64,000 bases of DNA from Mycolicibacterium flavescens. GTDB taxonomy: Bacteria; Actinomycetota; Actinomycetes; Mycobacteriales; Mycobacteriaceae. The notes beneath the pieces are model-generated. The model ran no database searches. It saw only the letters and a program-made list of their open reading frames with translations, and was not told where the DNA came from. The DNA lies in contig LR134353.1 in NCBI GenBank assembly GCA_900637135.1, forward strand, positions 4,526,001-4,590,000, given 5' to 3'. The position numbers were made by a program, and so were the translations under genes. Below are positions 35,194 through 43,730 of the stretch, piece after piece (position 1 is the stretch's first letter; each line of letters starts with the position of its first letter).

Positions 35194-35649
35194 ATGGGCG
35201 ATCGGATGACGCCCCCGCGGTGGCTCAAATACGCCAACAAGTTGGTGATGGTGCTGCTGCGCCTCGGGCTGCCGATCTCGCGGCACGAGTCGCCCGTGGT
35301 GTTGACGGTGCCGGGCCGTAGGACGGGCAAGCCGCGGTCGACGCCGATCACGCCGATGTTCGTCGACGGCGCCCGCTACGTCATCAACGGCTACCCGGGC
35401 GGGGACTGGGTGCGCAACGCTCGTGCGGCGAACCATGTCACGCTGCGGCAGGGCCGGCGTTCGGAGCGGGTGCGCCTCGTCGAGCTGAGCCCTGACGAGG
35501 CGCGCCCGGTGCTGCGGCAGTTCCCGGCGCAGGTGCCCGTCGGTGTCGACCTGATGACGCGGGCGGGGGTTTTGGAGACCGGGACACCCGACGAGCTCGA
35601 GGGGATGGCGGGCCGCCTGCCGGTGTTCCGCGTCGATCCGATCACGTAG
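35194..35649 (+). CDS. Ddn-like F420-dependent protein (tandem copy 1)
   Basis: 151 residues of the deazaflavin-dependent nitroreductase family: VVLTVPGRRTGKPRSTPITPMF, INGYPGGDWVRNARAANHVTLRQGRR, VELSPDEARPVLRQFPAQVP. It starts 16 bp after the HAD gene and is followed 10 bp later by a paralogue of nearly the same length, implying tandem duplication. Confidence 0.87.
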   Translation: MGDRMTPPRWLKYANKLVMVLLRLGLPISRHESPVVLTVPGRRTGKPRSTPITPMFVDGARYVINGYPGGDWVRNARAANHVTLRQGRRSERVRLVELSPDEARPVLRQFPAQVPVGVDLMTRAGVLETGTPDELEGMAGRLPVFRVDPIT

Positions 35650-35659
35650 CGTTTGCGCC

Positions 35660-36109
35660 ATGTCCGACATTCGCCTGCCGTGGTGGCTGAAGTACGTCAA
35701 CAAGGTGATGATCGGCCTGCAGAAGCTCGGCATCCTCGGGGAGAAAGGACCCGTCGTGCTGTCCGTACCGGGACGCAAGACCGGCAAGATGCGGTCCACC
35801 CCGGTCACGCCGATGGAGGTCGACGGTCAGCGCTATGTGGTCGGCGGGGTACCCGGCTCCGACTGGGCCGCCAATGTCAGGGCGGCCGGTGAGGTCACGC
35901 TGCACATCGGCCGCCGCAGCGAACGTGTGCGGATGGTGGAGATGCCCGTCGACGAGGCGCGACCATTGTTGCGGGAGTTCCCGTCGAAGGTGCCCACCGG
36001 GGTGGACTTCATCAAGAGCGCCGGACTGGTCACCGGACCCAACCCCGACGAGTTCGAGGCGCTCGCCGGTCGCTGCCCGGTTTTCCGCATCGATAAGGTA
36101 ACCCCGTGA
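35660..36109 (+). CDS. Ddn-like F420-dependent protein (tandem copy 2)
   Basis: 149 residues, clearly paralogous to the preceding gene: VVLSVPGRKTGKMRSTPVTPM, VGGVPGSDWAANVRAAGEVTLHIGRR, PVDEARPLLREFPSKVP. Both open with a WWLKYVNK/WLKYANK-like helix. Its stop overlaps the menB start by four bases (GTGA), so expression is coupled to menaquinone synthesis; an F420H2-quinone link is tempting but unproven. Confidence 0.87.
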   Translation: MSDIRLPWWLKYVNKVMIGLQKLGILGEKGPVVLSVPGRKTGKMRSTPVTPMEVDGQRYVVGGVPGSDWAANVRAAGEVTLHIGRRSERVRMVEMPVDEARPLLREFPSKVPTGVDFIKSAGLVTGPNPDEFEALAGRCPVFRIDKVTP

Positions 36110-37017
36110 GTGACAACCCCTTTGACCCGTCGTTGTGGCAGCCCATCGAGGGCTTCGAACTGACCGACATCACCTATCACCGCCACGTCGTCGACGGCGT
36201 TCCGCGGCCCACGGTGCGCGTCGCGTTCGACCGGCCCGAGGTGCGCAACGCGTTTCGGCCGCACACGGTCGACGAGCTGTACCGCGTCCTCGACCACGCG
36301 CGGATGTCATCGGACGTCGGTGTCGTGCTGCTGACCGGCAACGGGCCCTCGCCCAAGGACGGCGGCTGGGCGTTCTGCTCCGGCGGGGATCAGCGGATCC
36401 GCGGCCGCAGCGGGTACCAGTACGCGTCGGGCGAGACCGCCGAGACCGTCGACCCGGCGCGCGCCGGGCGCCTGCACATCCTGGAGGCGCAGCGGCTGAT
36501 CCGGTTCATGCCCAAACCGGTGATCTGTCTGGTCAACGGGTGGGCCGCCGGCGGCGGACACAGTTTGCACGCGGTGTGTGACCTGACGCTGGCCAGCCGC
36601 GAGCACGCCCGGTTCAAGCAGACCGACGCCGACGTCGGCAGCTTCGACGGCGGATACGGCAGCGCATATCTGGCCAAACAGGTCGGCCAGAAGTTCGCCC
36701 GCGAGATCTTCTTCCTGGGCCGCCCCTACACCGCCGAGCAGATGCACGCGATGGGTGCGGTCAACGCCGTTGTCGACCACGCCGAACTGGAGACCGTCGC
36801 TCTGCAGTGGGCTTCGGAGATCAACGGCAAGTCACCGCAGGCGATCCGGATGCTCAAGTACGCGTTCAACCTCACCGACGACGGTCTGGTCGGTCAGCAG
36901 CTGTTCGCCGGTGAGGCAACACGATTGGCGTACATGACCGACGAAGCAGTCGAGGGCCGCGACGCGTTCCTGGAGAAGCGCGACCCCGACTGGAGCGGCT
37001 TCCCGCGCTACTTTTAG
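36106..37017 (+). CDS. menB: MenB, 1,4-dihydroxy-2-naphthoyl-CoA synthase
   Basis: 303-residue crotonase-fold enzyme that closes the naphthoate ring of o-succinylbenzoyl-CoA. Signatures: FDRPEVRNAFRPHTVDEL, WAFCSGGDQRIRG (oxyanion hole), NGWAAGGGHSLHAVCDLTLAS, DADVGSFDGGYGSAYLAKQVG and the C-terminal FLEKRDPDWSGFPRYF typical of MenB. Length is typical of mycobacterial MenB. GTG start overlaps the preceding Ddn-like gene. Confidence 0.95.
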   Translation: MSDNPFDPSLWQPIEGFELTDITYHRHVVDGVPRPTVRVAFDRPEVRNAFRPHTVDELYRVLDHARMSSDVGVVLLTGNGPSPKDGGWAFCSGGDQRIRGRSGYQYASGETAETVDPARAGRLHILEAQRLIRFMPKPVICLVNGWAAGGGHSLHAVCDLTLASREHARFKQTDADVGSFDGGYGSAYLAKQVGQKFAREIFFLGRPYTAEQMHAMGAVNAVVDHAELETVALQWASEINGKSPQAIRMLKYAFNLTDDGLVGQQLFAGEATRLAYMTDEAVEGRDAFLEKRDPDWSGFPRYF

Positions 37018-37072
37018 GCGGCGGTTTGGGTGCACTAGCAATCGCTGAGCGACTGGTAGCGCACCGGAATCG

Positions 37073-38017
37073 CTACTCAGGTGCGACGGCGCCCGGCACC
37101 CGGTAGGCCCACGACTTCTTCTGCCGCTCGGCCATCTTCTCCAGGCACTGGTGATGCTTGCGGGCGTGGTAGGCCAGCGGAAAGTACGTCAGCCGGTCGG
37201 GAAGTACGCGGTAGGCGATGCGGATGGCCTTGTAGATGCGGTTGAGCTGGCGCTCCTCTTCGGGGCTCCAACTCACGCCGAGCTTGGTGCGCAGACGCGG
37301 GTCGAGCAACCCGACGATCGACAGGTAATTGAAGCGGAATGCGGGCCGCAGCATGGCTTTGATCAGCGGATAGAACACCTTCGGCACCGACGGGGGCAGC
37401 TCCATCGTGCCGGTGATCAAGTCGTCCATCAGCTTGCGGGCCTGCGGCGTGGCCTCGAGTTTGTCGATCATCGACTCGAAGTAGTCGGTCATCTCCTGAT
37501 CGGTCTCGGGATAGTCGCGCATCGGCACATGCAACAGGCGCGCCAGTCGGCGGTTGTCGCGCAGCAGTTGGGTCTTCTCGTCGTCGGTGAAGTCCCGCCC
37601 GATCAACAAGCGAGCACCGTGGACGTTGACGATGTAGCCGGTGCAGATGACCCACTGGTACGCCTCGGGATTCAGGGCGCTGATCTGTTTGCCGGTCGAC
37701 GCGCTCTTCATCGTCATCGGCCGGTGCATGGCGCGGACCCGATTTCCTTCGGCCACGGCTTCGGTGCCGCCGTAGGTCCACCGCAGCACCGAGTCAATGG
37801 ACCGGATCGCCCGTCCGCCCGGATCGCCGTGGAACGACGCGGAATAGCGGCCGGTGACCTCGGCGATGACGGGATGCATCGCCTGCATCATGAACGCCGC
37901 GCCCTCGAAGATCAGGAACGTCCAACGGCCCGTGTGCTCGGCGGTCAGCGAATCCGGCGGTACCAGTTCGATCGGTTCGTCGTCGACAGACAGATCGATG
38001 TCCGAAGTGGCGGTCAT
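37073..38017 (-). CDS. DUF2236 oxygenase-like protein, second copy
   Basis: About 314 residues of the DUF2236 family: GAAFMMQAMHPVIAEVTGRYS near the start, FHGDPGGRAIRSIDSVLRWTYGG, RAMHRPMTMK, WVICTGYIVNVHGARLLIG, and C-terminal IYKAIRIAYRVLPDRLTYFP. GGAGGTG lies about 10 bases before the ATG at 38017. It is divergent from a TetR gene 83 bp away, which probably regulates it. Only distantly similar to the copy at 8465-9433. Confidence 0.8.
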   Translation of the reverse strand: MTATSDIDLSVDDEPIELVPPDSLTAEHTGRWTFLIFEGAAFMMQAMHPVIAEVTGRYSASFHGDPGGRAIRSIDSVLRWTYGGTEAVAEGNRVRAMHRPMTMKSASTGKQISALNPEAYQWVICTGYIVNVHGARLLIGRDFTDDEKTQLLRDNRRLARLLHVPMRDYPETDQEMTDYFESMIDKLEATPQARKLMDDLITGTMELPPSVPKVFYPLIKAMLRPAFRFNYLSIVGLLDPRLRTKLGVSWSPEEERQLNRIYKAIRIAYRVLPDRLTYFPLAYHARKHHQCLEKMAERQKKSWAYRVPGAVAPE

Positions 38018-38100
38018 GGGCGGCGTCCACCTCCATTCCAGGTCGTTCGGCGAGGCTAATATGACCGACAGGTCGCATTCAAGTCGCATAAGGGGCGTCG

Positions 38101-38730
38101 GTGAGCACGGATAGGCGCAGGTCAGCGCGGAGAAAGACACCGCAGCAGCAGCGCTCTCGTGAGATGGTCGCAAAAATCGTCGAGACGACGGCCGGTCTGC
38201 TCCTCACCACCGATCCCACCCAGGTGACGACGAACCTGATCGCCGACCGGGCGGGCGTCAGTAAAGGATCGATCTACCAGTACTTCGCCGATAAGGACGA
38301 GATCCTCGAGGCGGCCATCGAGCATCTCGCCCTCTCGCAGGCCCCGGCCATCGAGGAACGCCTGCGGGCCGTGACGCTCGCCCAGCCCGCCGAGGCGATG
38401 GCGGCCTCCATCGACTTCCTCATCGACGTCACGATCGCCAACCGCGGCCTGCTTCGGTACCTCGCCGAACGTCCGGACCACGTGCGCGCTTTCGAGAGCA
38501 TTTCGGGTTTGAATGCGACGCTCGTGGCGATGTCGACGCTGCACATGAACCACTACCGCGACCAGTATCGCAACGAGCTGAGCCCAAAAGCGTTGGCGTG
38601 GTTGTTCTTCAACATGGCGGTGGCGACGACCCTGCGGTACATCGAGTCCGACGACCCGATCCGCCTGGACGAACTGCGCGCGGGGCTGAAGTTCGCGTCG
38701 TCGGGTCTGCTGGCCGCCGGCCGCAACTGA
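38101..38730 (+). CDS. TetR-family repressor
   Basis: 209 residues. HTH region: TTNLIADRAGVSKGSIYQYFADKDEILEAAIEHL. The basic start (RRRSARRKTPQQQRSR) is typical. GTG start. The C-terminal domain has NRGLLRYLAERPDHVRAF and LRYIESDDPIRLDELRAGLK. Divergent from the DUF2236 gene; the intervening sequence has a short GACCgacaGGTC element (38062-38073) and a repeated tcgcat, too weak to call as an operator. Confidence 0.88.
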   Translation: MSTDRRRSARRKTPQQQRSREMVAKIVETTAGLLLTTDPTQVTTNLIADRAGVSKGSIYQYFADKDEILEAAIEHLALSQAPAIEERLRAVTLAQPAEAMAASIDFLIDVTIANRGLLRYLAERPDHVRAFESISGLNATLVAMSTLHMNHYRDQYRNELSPKALAWLFFNMAVATTLRYIESDDPIRLDELRAGLKFASSGLLAAGRN

Positions 38731-38735
38731 GCGAT

Positions 38736-38778
38736 TTGTGCACGTTCTGGAGCGGTGAGCGCGCGTTTTCGTGCACAA
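38736..38778. repeat. Inverted repeat with GTGCAC cores
   Basis: TTGTGCACG (38736-38744) is mirrored exactly by CGTGCACAA (38770-38778) across 25 bases. It occupies the whole gap between the TetR stop and the SDR start. Each arm contains the palindrome GTGCAC. It could be a terminator for the TetR gene or an operator for the SDR operon. Confidence 0.6.
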
Positions 38779-38802
38779 GCCGCTCGCCTAGACTCACCGC
38801 TC

Positions 38803-39687
38803 GTGAGCAAGAGCCCGTTGCGGCGGTTGGCCGACCAACTCGTCCTGACCACCATGCGCCCGCCCGTGGTCCCCGAGTTGCTGCAGTACCAGCCCGGCCG
38901 CGACATCGTTGACCTGCGGGGTAAGCGCATCCTGCTCACGGGCGCGTCATCGGGGATCGGCGAGGCGGCCGCGGAGAAGTTCGCCCGCCGCGGCGCCACC
39001 GTCGTGGTGGCGGCACGCCGACAGGAGCTGCTGGACGCGCTGGTCGACCGGATCGCCGACGACGGCGGGGACGCCAGGGCACACGCCTGCGACCTGTCGG
39101 ATCTCGACGCGGTCGACGGGCTGGTTGAACGTATCGTCACTGAGCTCGGGGGCGTCGACATCCTGATCAACAATGCCGGCCGGTCGATCCGCAGACCGCT
39201 GGCCGAGTCGCTGGACCGTTGGCACGACGTCGAACGCACCATGGCGATCAACTACTACGGGCCGTTGCGACTGATCCGCGGCCTGGCGCCGGGCATGCGC
39301 GAGCGGCGCGACGGCCACATCATCAACGTGTCCACCTGGGGCGTGCTCAGCGAGTCGTCGCCGTTGTTCTCGGTGTACAACGCGTCGAAGGCGGCGCTGA
39401 CCGCGGTGAGCCGAGTCATCGAAACCGAGTGGAGCGCTGACGGAGTGCACTCGACCACGCTGTTCTATCCGCTGGTGCGCACGCCCATGATCGCCCCCAC
39501 TCGCGCCTACGACGGATTGCCGGGGCTGTCCTCCGACGAGGCCGCCGAGTGGATGGTCACGGCCGCCAAGACCCGGCCCGTGCGGATCGCGCCGCGGATG
39601 GCTGTCAGCGCCCAGGTGCTCAACAGCTTCGCACCCGCGGTCGTCGACGCCGTGATGAAACGGCAACGCCTACAACCGAACAAGTAA
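38803..39687 (+). CDS. Short-chain dehydrogenase/reductase (Rv0547-like)
   Basis: 294 residues, same length as I recall for Rv0547c. The NAD(P) motif is LLTGASSGIGEAAAEKFARRG; NNAG; the catalytic Ser region is INVSTWGVLSESS and YNASKAAL (Tyr-x-x-x-Lys). GTG start at 38803. The 55-residue N-terminal extension before the Rossmann motif is unusual for a classical SDR. It is directly followed, without a gap, by an acyl-CoA ligase, so an acyl or lipid substrate is likely. Confidence 0.87.
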   Translation: MSKSPLRRLADQLVLTTMRPPVVPELLQYQPGRDIVDLRGKRILLTGASSGIGEAAAEKFARRGATVVVAARRQELLDALVDRIADDGGDARAHACDLSDLDAVDGLVERIVTELGGVDILINNAGRSIRRPLAESLDRWHDVERTMAINYYGPLRLIRGLAPGMRERRDGHIINVSTWGVLSESSPLFSVYNASKAALTAVSRVIETEWSADGVHSTTLFYPLVRTPMIAPTRAYDGLPGLSSDEAAEWMVTAAKTRPVRIAPRMAVSAQVLNSFAPAVVDAVMKRQRLQPNK

Positions 39688-41229
39688 ATGCCCCACCCCG
39701 ACATCGCGACCGTCGCCGACATCGCACGCGTCTTCGGCGCCGAACGTCCGGACGCGGTCGCATTGATCGCCGGTGATCGCACCACGACGTTCGGCGACCT
39801 CGATACCCGGTCCAGCCGGGTAGCTCAGGCGCTGCGCGCCGCGGGTGTGGGGTTCGGCGACCGGGTCGCGTTCATCGAGAAGAACGGCATCGAGTTCTTC
39901 GAAGTCGCCTGTGCGCTGTCCAAACTCGGCGCGGTCGTGGTGCCGGTCAACTGGCGACTGGCACCACCCGAGATGCTGCACATCATCGACGACGCCGACG
40001 CAAAGGTGGTGATCGTCGGCGCCGACTTCTTCTGTCACGTCGAGGCGATCGAGGACCGGCTGACGGCACAGGTCGTCGCCGTCGGCGAGCACCCCCGGTG
40101 GCCGGAGTTCGATCGCTGGATGGGCGCCTATCCCGCCGACGACCCCTGCGTCGCAACGCAACCAGACGATGTCGCATTTCTGATGTACACCTCCGGCACC
40201 ACCGGAGCGCCCAAGGGCGTGATGCTGACCAACGACAACTACTTCTGCAAGGCCACCGGGATCGCCGACAAATGGCGCTTCGACGCCGACAGTGTGAGCC
40301 TGGCCGTGATGCCGATGTTCCACATGGCGGGCTCCGGCTGGGCACTGGTGGGTCTCTGCGAGGGCGCGCGCACGGTCGTGCTGCGCGACCTCGACCCGAC
40401 CGCCATCCTCGAAGCCGTTGCGCAGCACGGTATTACGAACATGCTGCTGGTGCCGGTGGTGATCCAGCGCCTACTGGAAACCCCGGGCGTCGAGCAGACG
40501 GACTTCTCGGCTCTGCGCGCCATCGTCTACGGCGCATCGCCGATCACCGACGACGTCCTGGTCCGGGCTCTCGAACGGTTCAACTGCGATCTGCTGCAGG
40601 TGTACGGGCAGACCGAAACCACCGGATCCATCACGCAACTCGACCGTCACGACCCCGAACTGCTGCGCTCCTGCGGTAAGCCGTTCGGGTGGGTCGAGGT
40701 GCGCATCGTCGACGACGCGGGCCGCGACGTCCCCACCGGGACTGTCGGCGAGCTGTGGACGCGCTCGCGCCAGAACATGCGCGGCTACTGGAACAACCCC
40801 GCTGCTACGGCCGCCACCGTCACCCCGGACGGCTGGTTGAAGACCGGCGACGCCGGTTACGTCGACGCCGAGGGTTATGTGTACCTGCACGACCGGGTCA
40901 AGGACATGATCGTGTCCGGCGGCGAGAACGTGTACCCGACCGAGATCGAGAACGTTCTGATGACCCATCCGGACGTCGCCGACGTCGCGGTGATCGGCGT
41001 TCCGGACCCGACGTGGGGTGAGGCGGTGAAGGCGGTCGTGGTGCCCGCGGCGGGCTGCTTCCCCGGCGAGGCAGACCTCATCGCGTACGCCCGCGAGCGG
41101 CTGGCCGGGTTCAAGCTACCCAAGTCGGTGTCGTTCGCAGAAGACCTGCCCCGCACCCCCAGCGGCAAGATCCTCAAGCGTGCGCTGCGGGAACCCTATT
41201 GGGAAGGTGTCGGGCGGCGGATCGGCTGA
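39688..41229 (+). CDS. Acyl-CoA synthetase (FadD-type)
   Basis: 513 residues. ANL motifs: LMYTSGTTGAPKGVMLT, YGQTETTGSITQL, GELWTRSRQNMRGYW, GWLKTGDAGYVDAEGYVYLHD, RVKDMIVSGGENVYPTEIE, and catalytic Lys in PRTPSGKILKRAL. It begins at the base after the SDR stop codon, so the two are tightly coupled. I do not recall a ligase at this place in M. tuberculosis, so it may be an addition to the conserved backbone. Confidence 0.88.
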   Translation: MPHPDIATVADIARVFGAERPDAVALIAGDRTTTFGDLDTRSSRVAQALRAAGVGFGDRVAFIEKNGIEFFEVACALSKLGAVVVPVNWRLAPPEMLHIIDDADAKVVIVGADFFCHVEAIEDRLTAQVVAVGEHPRWPEFDRWMGAYPADDPCVATQPDDVAFLMYTSGTTGAPKGVMLTNDNYFCKATGIADKWRFDADSVSLAVMPMFHMAGSGWALVGLCEGARTVVLRDLDPTAILEAVAQHGITNMLLVPVVIQRLLETPGVEQTDFSALRAIVYGASPITDDVLVRALERFNCDLLQVYGQTETTGSITQLDRHDPELLRSCGKPFGWVEVRIVDDAGRDVPTGTVGELWTRSRQNMRGYWNNPAATAATVTPDGWLKTGDAGYVDAEGYVYLHDRVKDMIVSGGENVYPTEIENVLMTHPDVADVAVIGVPDPTWGEAVKAVVVPAAGCFPGEADLIAYARERLAGFKLPKSVSFAEDLPRTPSGKILKRALREPYWEGVGRRIG

Positions 41230-41248
41230 GCGTGATAGACACGATGTC

Positions 41249-41620
41249 ATGGAGATTCTGGCCAGCCGGATGCTCATTCGGCCGGCGGATTATCAGCGTT
41301 CCCTGACGTTCTACCGCGATGAGTTGGGGCTGGCGATCGCCCGCGACTACGGTGCGGGCACGGTTTTCTACGCCGGCCAGTCGTTGATCGAACTCGCCGG
41401 CCACGGTGGCCCGCGGGCGGGCGGCACGATGTGGCTTCAGGTGCGCGACGTGTACGCCACCGAGAAGGAACTGTCGGGCCGGGGCGTACCGATCGCGCGG
41501 GAGGCACGTGAGGAACCGTGGGGCCTGCATGAGATGCACGTCGAGGATCCCGACGGCGTGCTGCTGATCTTCGTTCAGGTGCCCGAGACGCACCCGCTGC
41601 GCCGCGACACCCGGCGGTGA
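41249..41620 (+). CDS. Glyoxalase/VOC-fold protein (Rv0546-like)
   Basis: 123 residues of the vicinal oxygen chelate fold: MEILASRMLIRPADYQRSLT, FYRDELGLAIARDY, and HEMHVEDPDGVLLIFVQ, whose last stretch resembles the metal-binding Glu/His strand. ATG at 41249. It sits 19 bp after the FadD gene. Exact substrate unknown; glyoxalase I activity should not be assumed. Confidence 0.85.
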   Translation: MEILASRMLIRPADYQRSLTFYRDELGLAIARDYGAGTVFYAGQSLIELAGHGGPRAGGTMWLQVRDVYATEKELSGRGVPIAREAREEPWGLHEMHVEDPDGVLLIFVQVPETHPLRRDTRR

Positions 41621-41631
41621 CGCCCTAGAGT

Positions 41632-41934
41632 TCAGCGCGCGGGGGCCAGCGGCCAGCCGACCGAGGCCAACCGCGACGCAACCTGGTGCATCTCTTCGGG
41701 ATTCGGCTCCTGCGCGGTGACCTGGTGGATCGCCGCGCGGATGTCGGCTTCGGTGACGATGTCCGAGTTCGCGCTCCTGAGCACCGCCTGCGCGGCGCTG
41801 ACCACTTCGTCCTCGGCGAGCGAGCGCTTCAGCAGCGCGAGCAGCGGGAAGTAATCCGTGGGCGGCACGCCCTCCGGATACCCGCGGCGCAGCCAGTTGA
41901 GCACGCTGTCCAGCACGGTGCGGTTCTCGGTCAT
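41632..41934 (-). CDS. DUF3349 protein, copy A
   Basis: 100 residues, all-helical DUF3349: LDSVLNWLRRGYPEGVPPTDYFPLLALL and a C-terminal EEMHQVASRLASVGWPL. The same family occurs at 43731-44033 in opposite orientation (sharing GYPEGVP and VGWPL/RGWPL). It converges on the glyoxalase gene and is downstream of the small membrane gene and pitA on the same strand. Function unknown. Confidence 0.87.
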   Translation of the reverse strand: MTENRTVLDSVLNWLRRGYPEGVPPTDYFPLLALLKRSLAEDEVVSAAQAVLRSANSDIVTEADIRAAIHQVTAQEPNPEEMHQVASRLASVGWPLAPAR

Positions 41935-41947
41935 GGTGTGGCGCAAC

Positions 41948-42232
41948 TCATTTCTGCGGCATGAAGGGGAACAGGTCGATCCCCGTGTGGTGGATGATCG
42001 TGCCCCTGGTGATCCACAGCACCGCGGTGACGATCACCCATCCGACGAACACGAACAAACCGATGCCGAGGTATTTGCGGACCCGGTTGGGTGCGGTCAC
42101 GGTGCCGTCGGCCGACTCGTCCCCGGCGCCGCTCGAAAAGGCCATCAAGCCGGTGGCGAACAACGCGGGCAGTCCCGCGCCCAGGACGAGCCCGACCACC
42201 AGTACCTTCAGAATGCTCTCGAGATAGGTCAT
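41948..42232 (-). CDS. Small two-helix membrane protein (Rv0544-like)
   Basis: 94 residues with two membrane helices (VLVVGLVLGAGLPALFATGL and YLGIGLFVFVGWVIVTAVLW) and a short cytoplasmic or periplasmic loop between. GGAGGAA six bases before the ATG at 42232. It lies 13 bp after pitA, and I recall the same pairing in M. tuberculosis (Rv0544c-Rv0545c). It could be a PitA accessory subunit, which is inference. Confidence 0.8.
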   Translation of the reverse strand: MTYLESILKVLVVGLVLGAGLPALFATGLMAFSSGAGDESADGTVTAPNRVRKYLGIGLFVFVGWVIVTAVLWITRGTIIHHTGIDLFPFMPQK

Positions 42233-42245
42233 CGATGTTCCTCCG

Positions 42246-43508
42246 CTACACCGTCGCGGGCGGCCTGACGGTTTCGGGCATTGCTTCCTCGATGGCGGCC
42301 CGCAGTTCGGCGGGGACCACGGAGTTGGTCGCACCGTCCCACTCGGCGTTGACGTTGGTGTGGTCGACCTTCTGTTGCTGAGCGCGCCACCACATGTAGA
42401 ACGACAGGCCCACCAATACCAGGAAGATGAACCCGTCGCCCGCGAGGCCCGATCCCGTGAGCGCCTCGACGCCATGGGCCAGCCAGAAGGACAGTGCGCC
42501 AACGAGTCCCGCAGCCGGCAGGGTGATCAGCCAGGCCACAGCCATCCGGCCCGCCACCGCCCAGCGGACTTCGGCGGCCGGCTTGCCGACGCCGCTGCCC
42601 AGGATCGAACCGGTGGCGACGTGGGTGGTGGACAACGCCATACCAGCGGCGCTCGAGCTGAGAATGATTGCGGCCGAGGAAGCTTCGGCAGCGAAGCCCT
42701 GCGGTGACTGGATCTCCACCAGACCCTTGCCCAGGGTGCGGATCACGCGCCAGCCACCGAGGTAGGTGCCGAGCCCGATCGCGACCGCACAGCTGAAGAT
42801 GACCCAGAACGGCAGGCCGTTCTCCTTGACGTCGCCGCTCAGGTGCCCGGTGGTGATGAGCGCGAGCGCGATGACACCCATCGTCTTCTGCGCGTCGTTG
42901 GTGCCGTGCGACAGCGCGACCAGCGAGGCCGTCGCGACCTGGCCCCAGCGGAAGCCCTCCCGGCGGCGGCGCTCTGTCACCTTGCGGGTGATCCGGTACA
43001 CCAGCCAGGTGCCGCAGGCGGCGACCAGGCACGCGATGAGCGGCGCGGCGATCGCGGGAATGAGCACCTTCTGGCTGATGCCGCTCCAGTTGACGCCTGC
43101 GGTGCCCATGGCGGCCAGGCCTGCGCCGATGAGCCCGCCGAACAGTGCGTGCGAGGAACTCGACGGGATGCCGAACAACCACGTCAGCAGGTTCCACAGG
43201 ATGCCGCCGATCAACCCGGCGAAGATGATCGTCAGACCGGTCGACGCGTCGATCGACGGCAGCAGGGCGCCGGTCTGGCCGTCCTGGACGTTGAGCACCG
43301 AGGTGGTCACCGTGACCGCGACCTCGACCGACAGGAACGCGCCGACCAGGTTGAGAATGCCCGCCAACAGGACCGCGGTCTTGGGCTTGAGCGCACCGGT
43401 GGCGATCGATGTGGCCATCGCGTTGCCGGTGTCGTGGAAGCCGTTGGTGAAGTCGAAGGCCAGTGCGGTTGTGATCAACAGCACGAGGACGATCAACTCA
43501 GCGCTCAC
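42246..43508 (-). CDS. pitA: PitA, low-affinity phosphate transporter
   Basis: 420 residues, about ten membrane helices. The duplicated Pit signature is present: FDFTNGFHDTGNAMATS near residue 20 and VALSHGTNDAQKTMGV near 215. It should import phosphate as a metal-phosphate complex with protons. A direct-repeat PHO-box-like sequence is 95 bp upstream (43603-43624). Relative to menE and the glyoxalase gene its orientation is opposite to what I recall in M. tuberculosis. Confidence 0.93.
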   Translation of the reverse strand: MSAELIVLVLLITTALAFDFTNGFHDTGNAMATSIATGALKPKTAVLLAGILNLVGAFLSVEVAVTVTTSVLNVQDGQTGALLPSIDASTGLTIIFAGLIGGILWNLLTWLFGIPSSSSHALFGGLIGAGLAAMGTAGVNWSGISQKVLIPAIAAPLIACLVAACGTWLVYRITRKVTERRRREGFRWGQVATASLVALSHGTNDAQKTMGVIALALITTGHLSGDVKENGLPFWVIFSCAVAIGLGTYLGGWRVIRTLGKGLVEIQSPQGFAAEASSAAIILSSSAAGMALSTTHVATGSILGSGVGKPAAEVRWAVAGRMAVAWLITLPAAGLVGALSFWLAHGVEALTGSGLAGDGFIFLVLVGLSFYMWWRAQQQKVDHTNVNAEWDGATNSVVPAELRAAIEEAMPETVRPPATV

Positions 43509-43602
43509 GGCGTTAATTCTGCGGCCATAGACTTCGTTTCACCTAATCTGCGACGCTCTTGGACCGGCGTGTCATCTGGCATTTCGCCTTCTCGGGCAAT
43601 GT

Positions 43603-43624
43603 GTTCATCCATTGTTCACCCGCC
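43603..43624 (+). promoter_or_regulatory. PHO-box-like direct repeat (RegX3/PhoP type)
   Basis: Two abutting 11-mers, GTTCATCCATT and GTTCACCCGCC, fit the actinobacterial PHO-box layout of direct repeats of GKTCAYYYR plus two bases. It is in the spacer between pitA (minus) and the DUF3349-menE pair (plus), 95 bp from pitA and 107 bp from DUF3349. Confidence 0.5.
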
Positions 43625-43730
43625 GGCGGTCGAGCGTTTGCCGGCGACGCCGAACTCGTCTTGTTCGGTCGCGCACTAGCATCATCCAATCGGGAGTGGG
43701 TAGACCCGATGCGACACGCGGGAGGGCACA

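Noticed and set aside
38062..38073. GACCgacaGGTC as a TetR operator
   Set aside because: Arms of only four bases and no extension; too weak to separate from chance.
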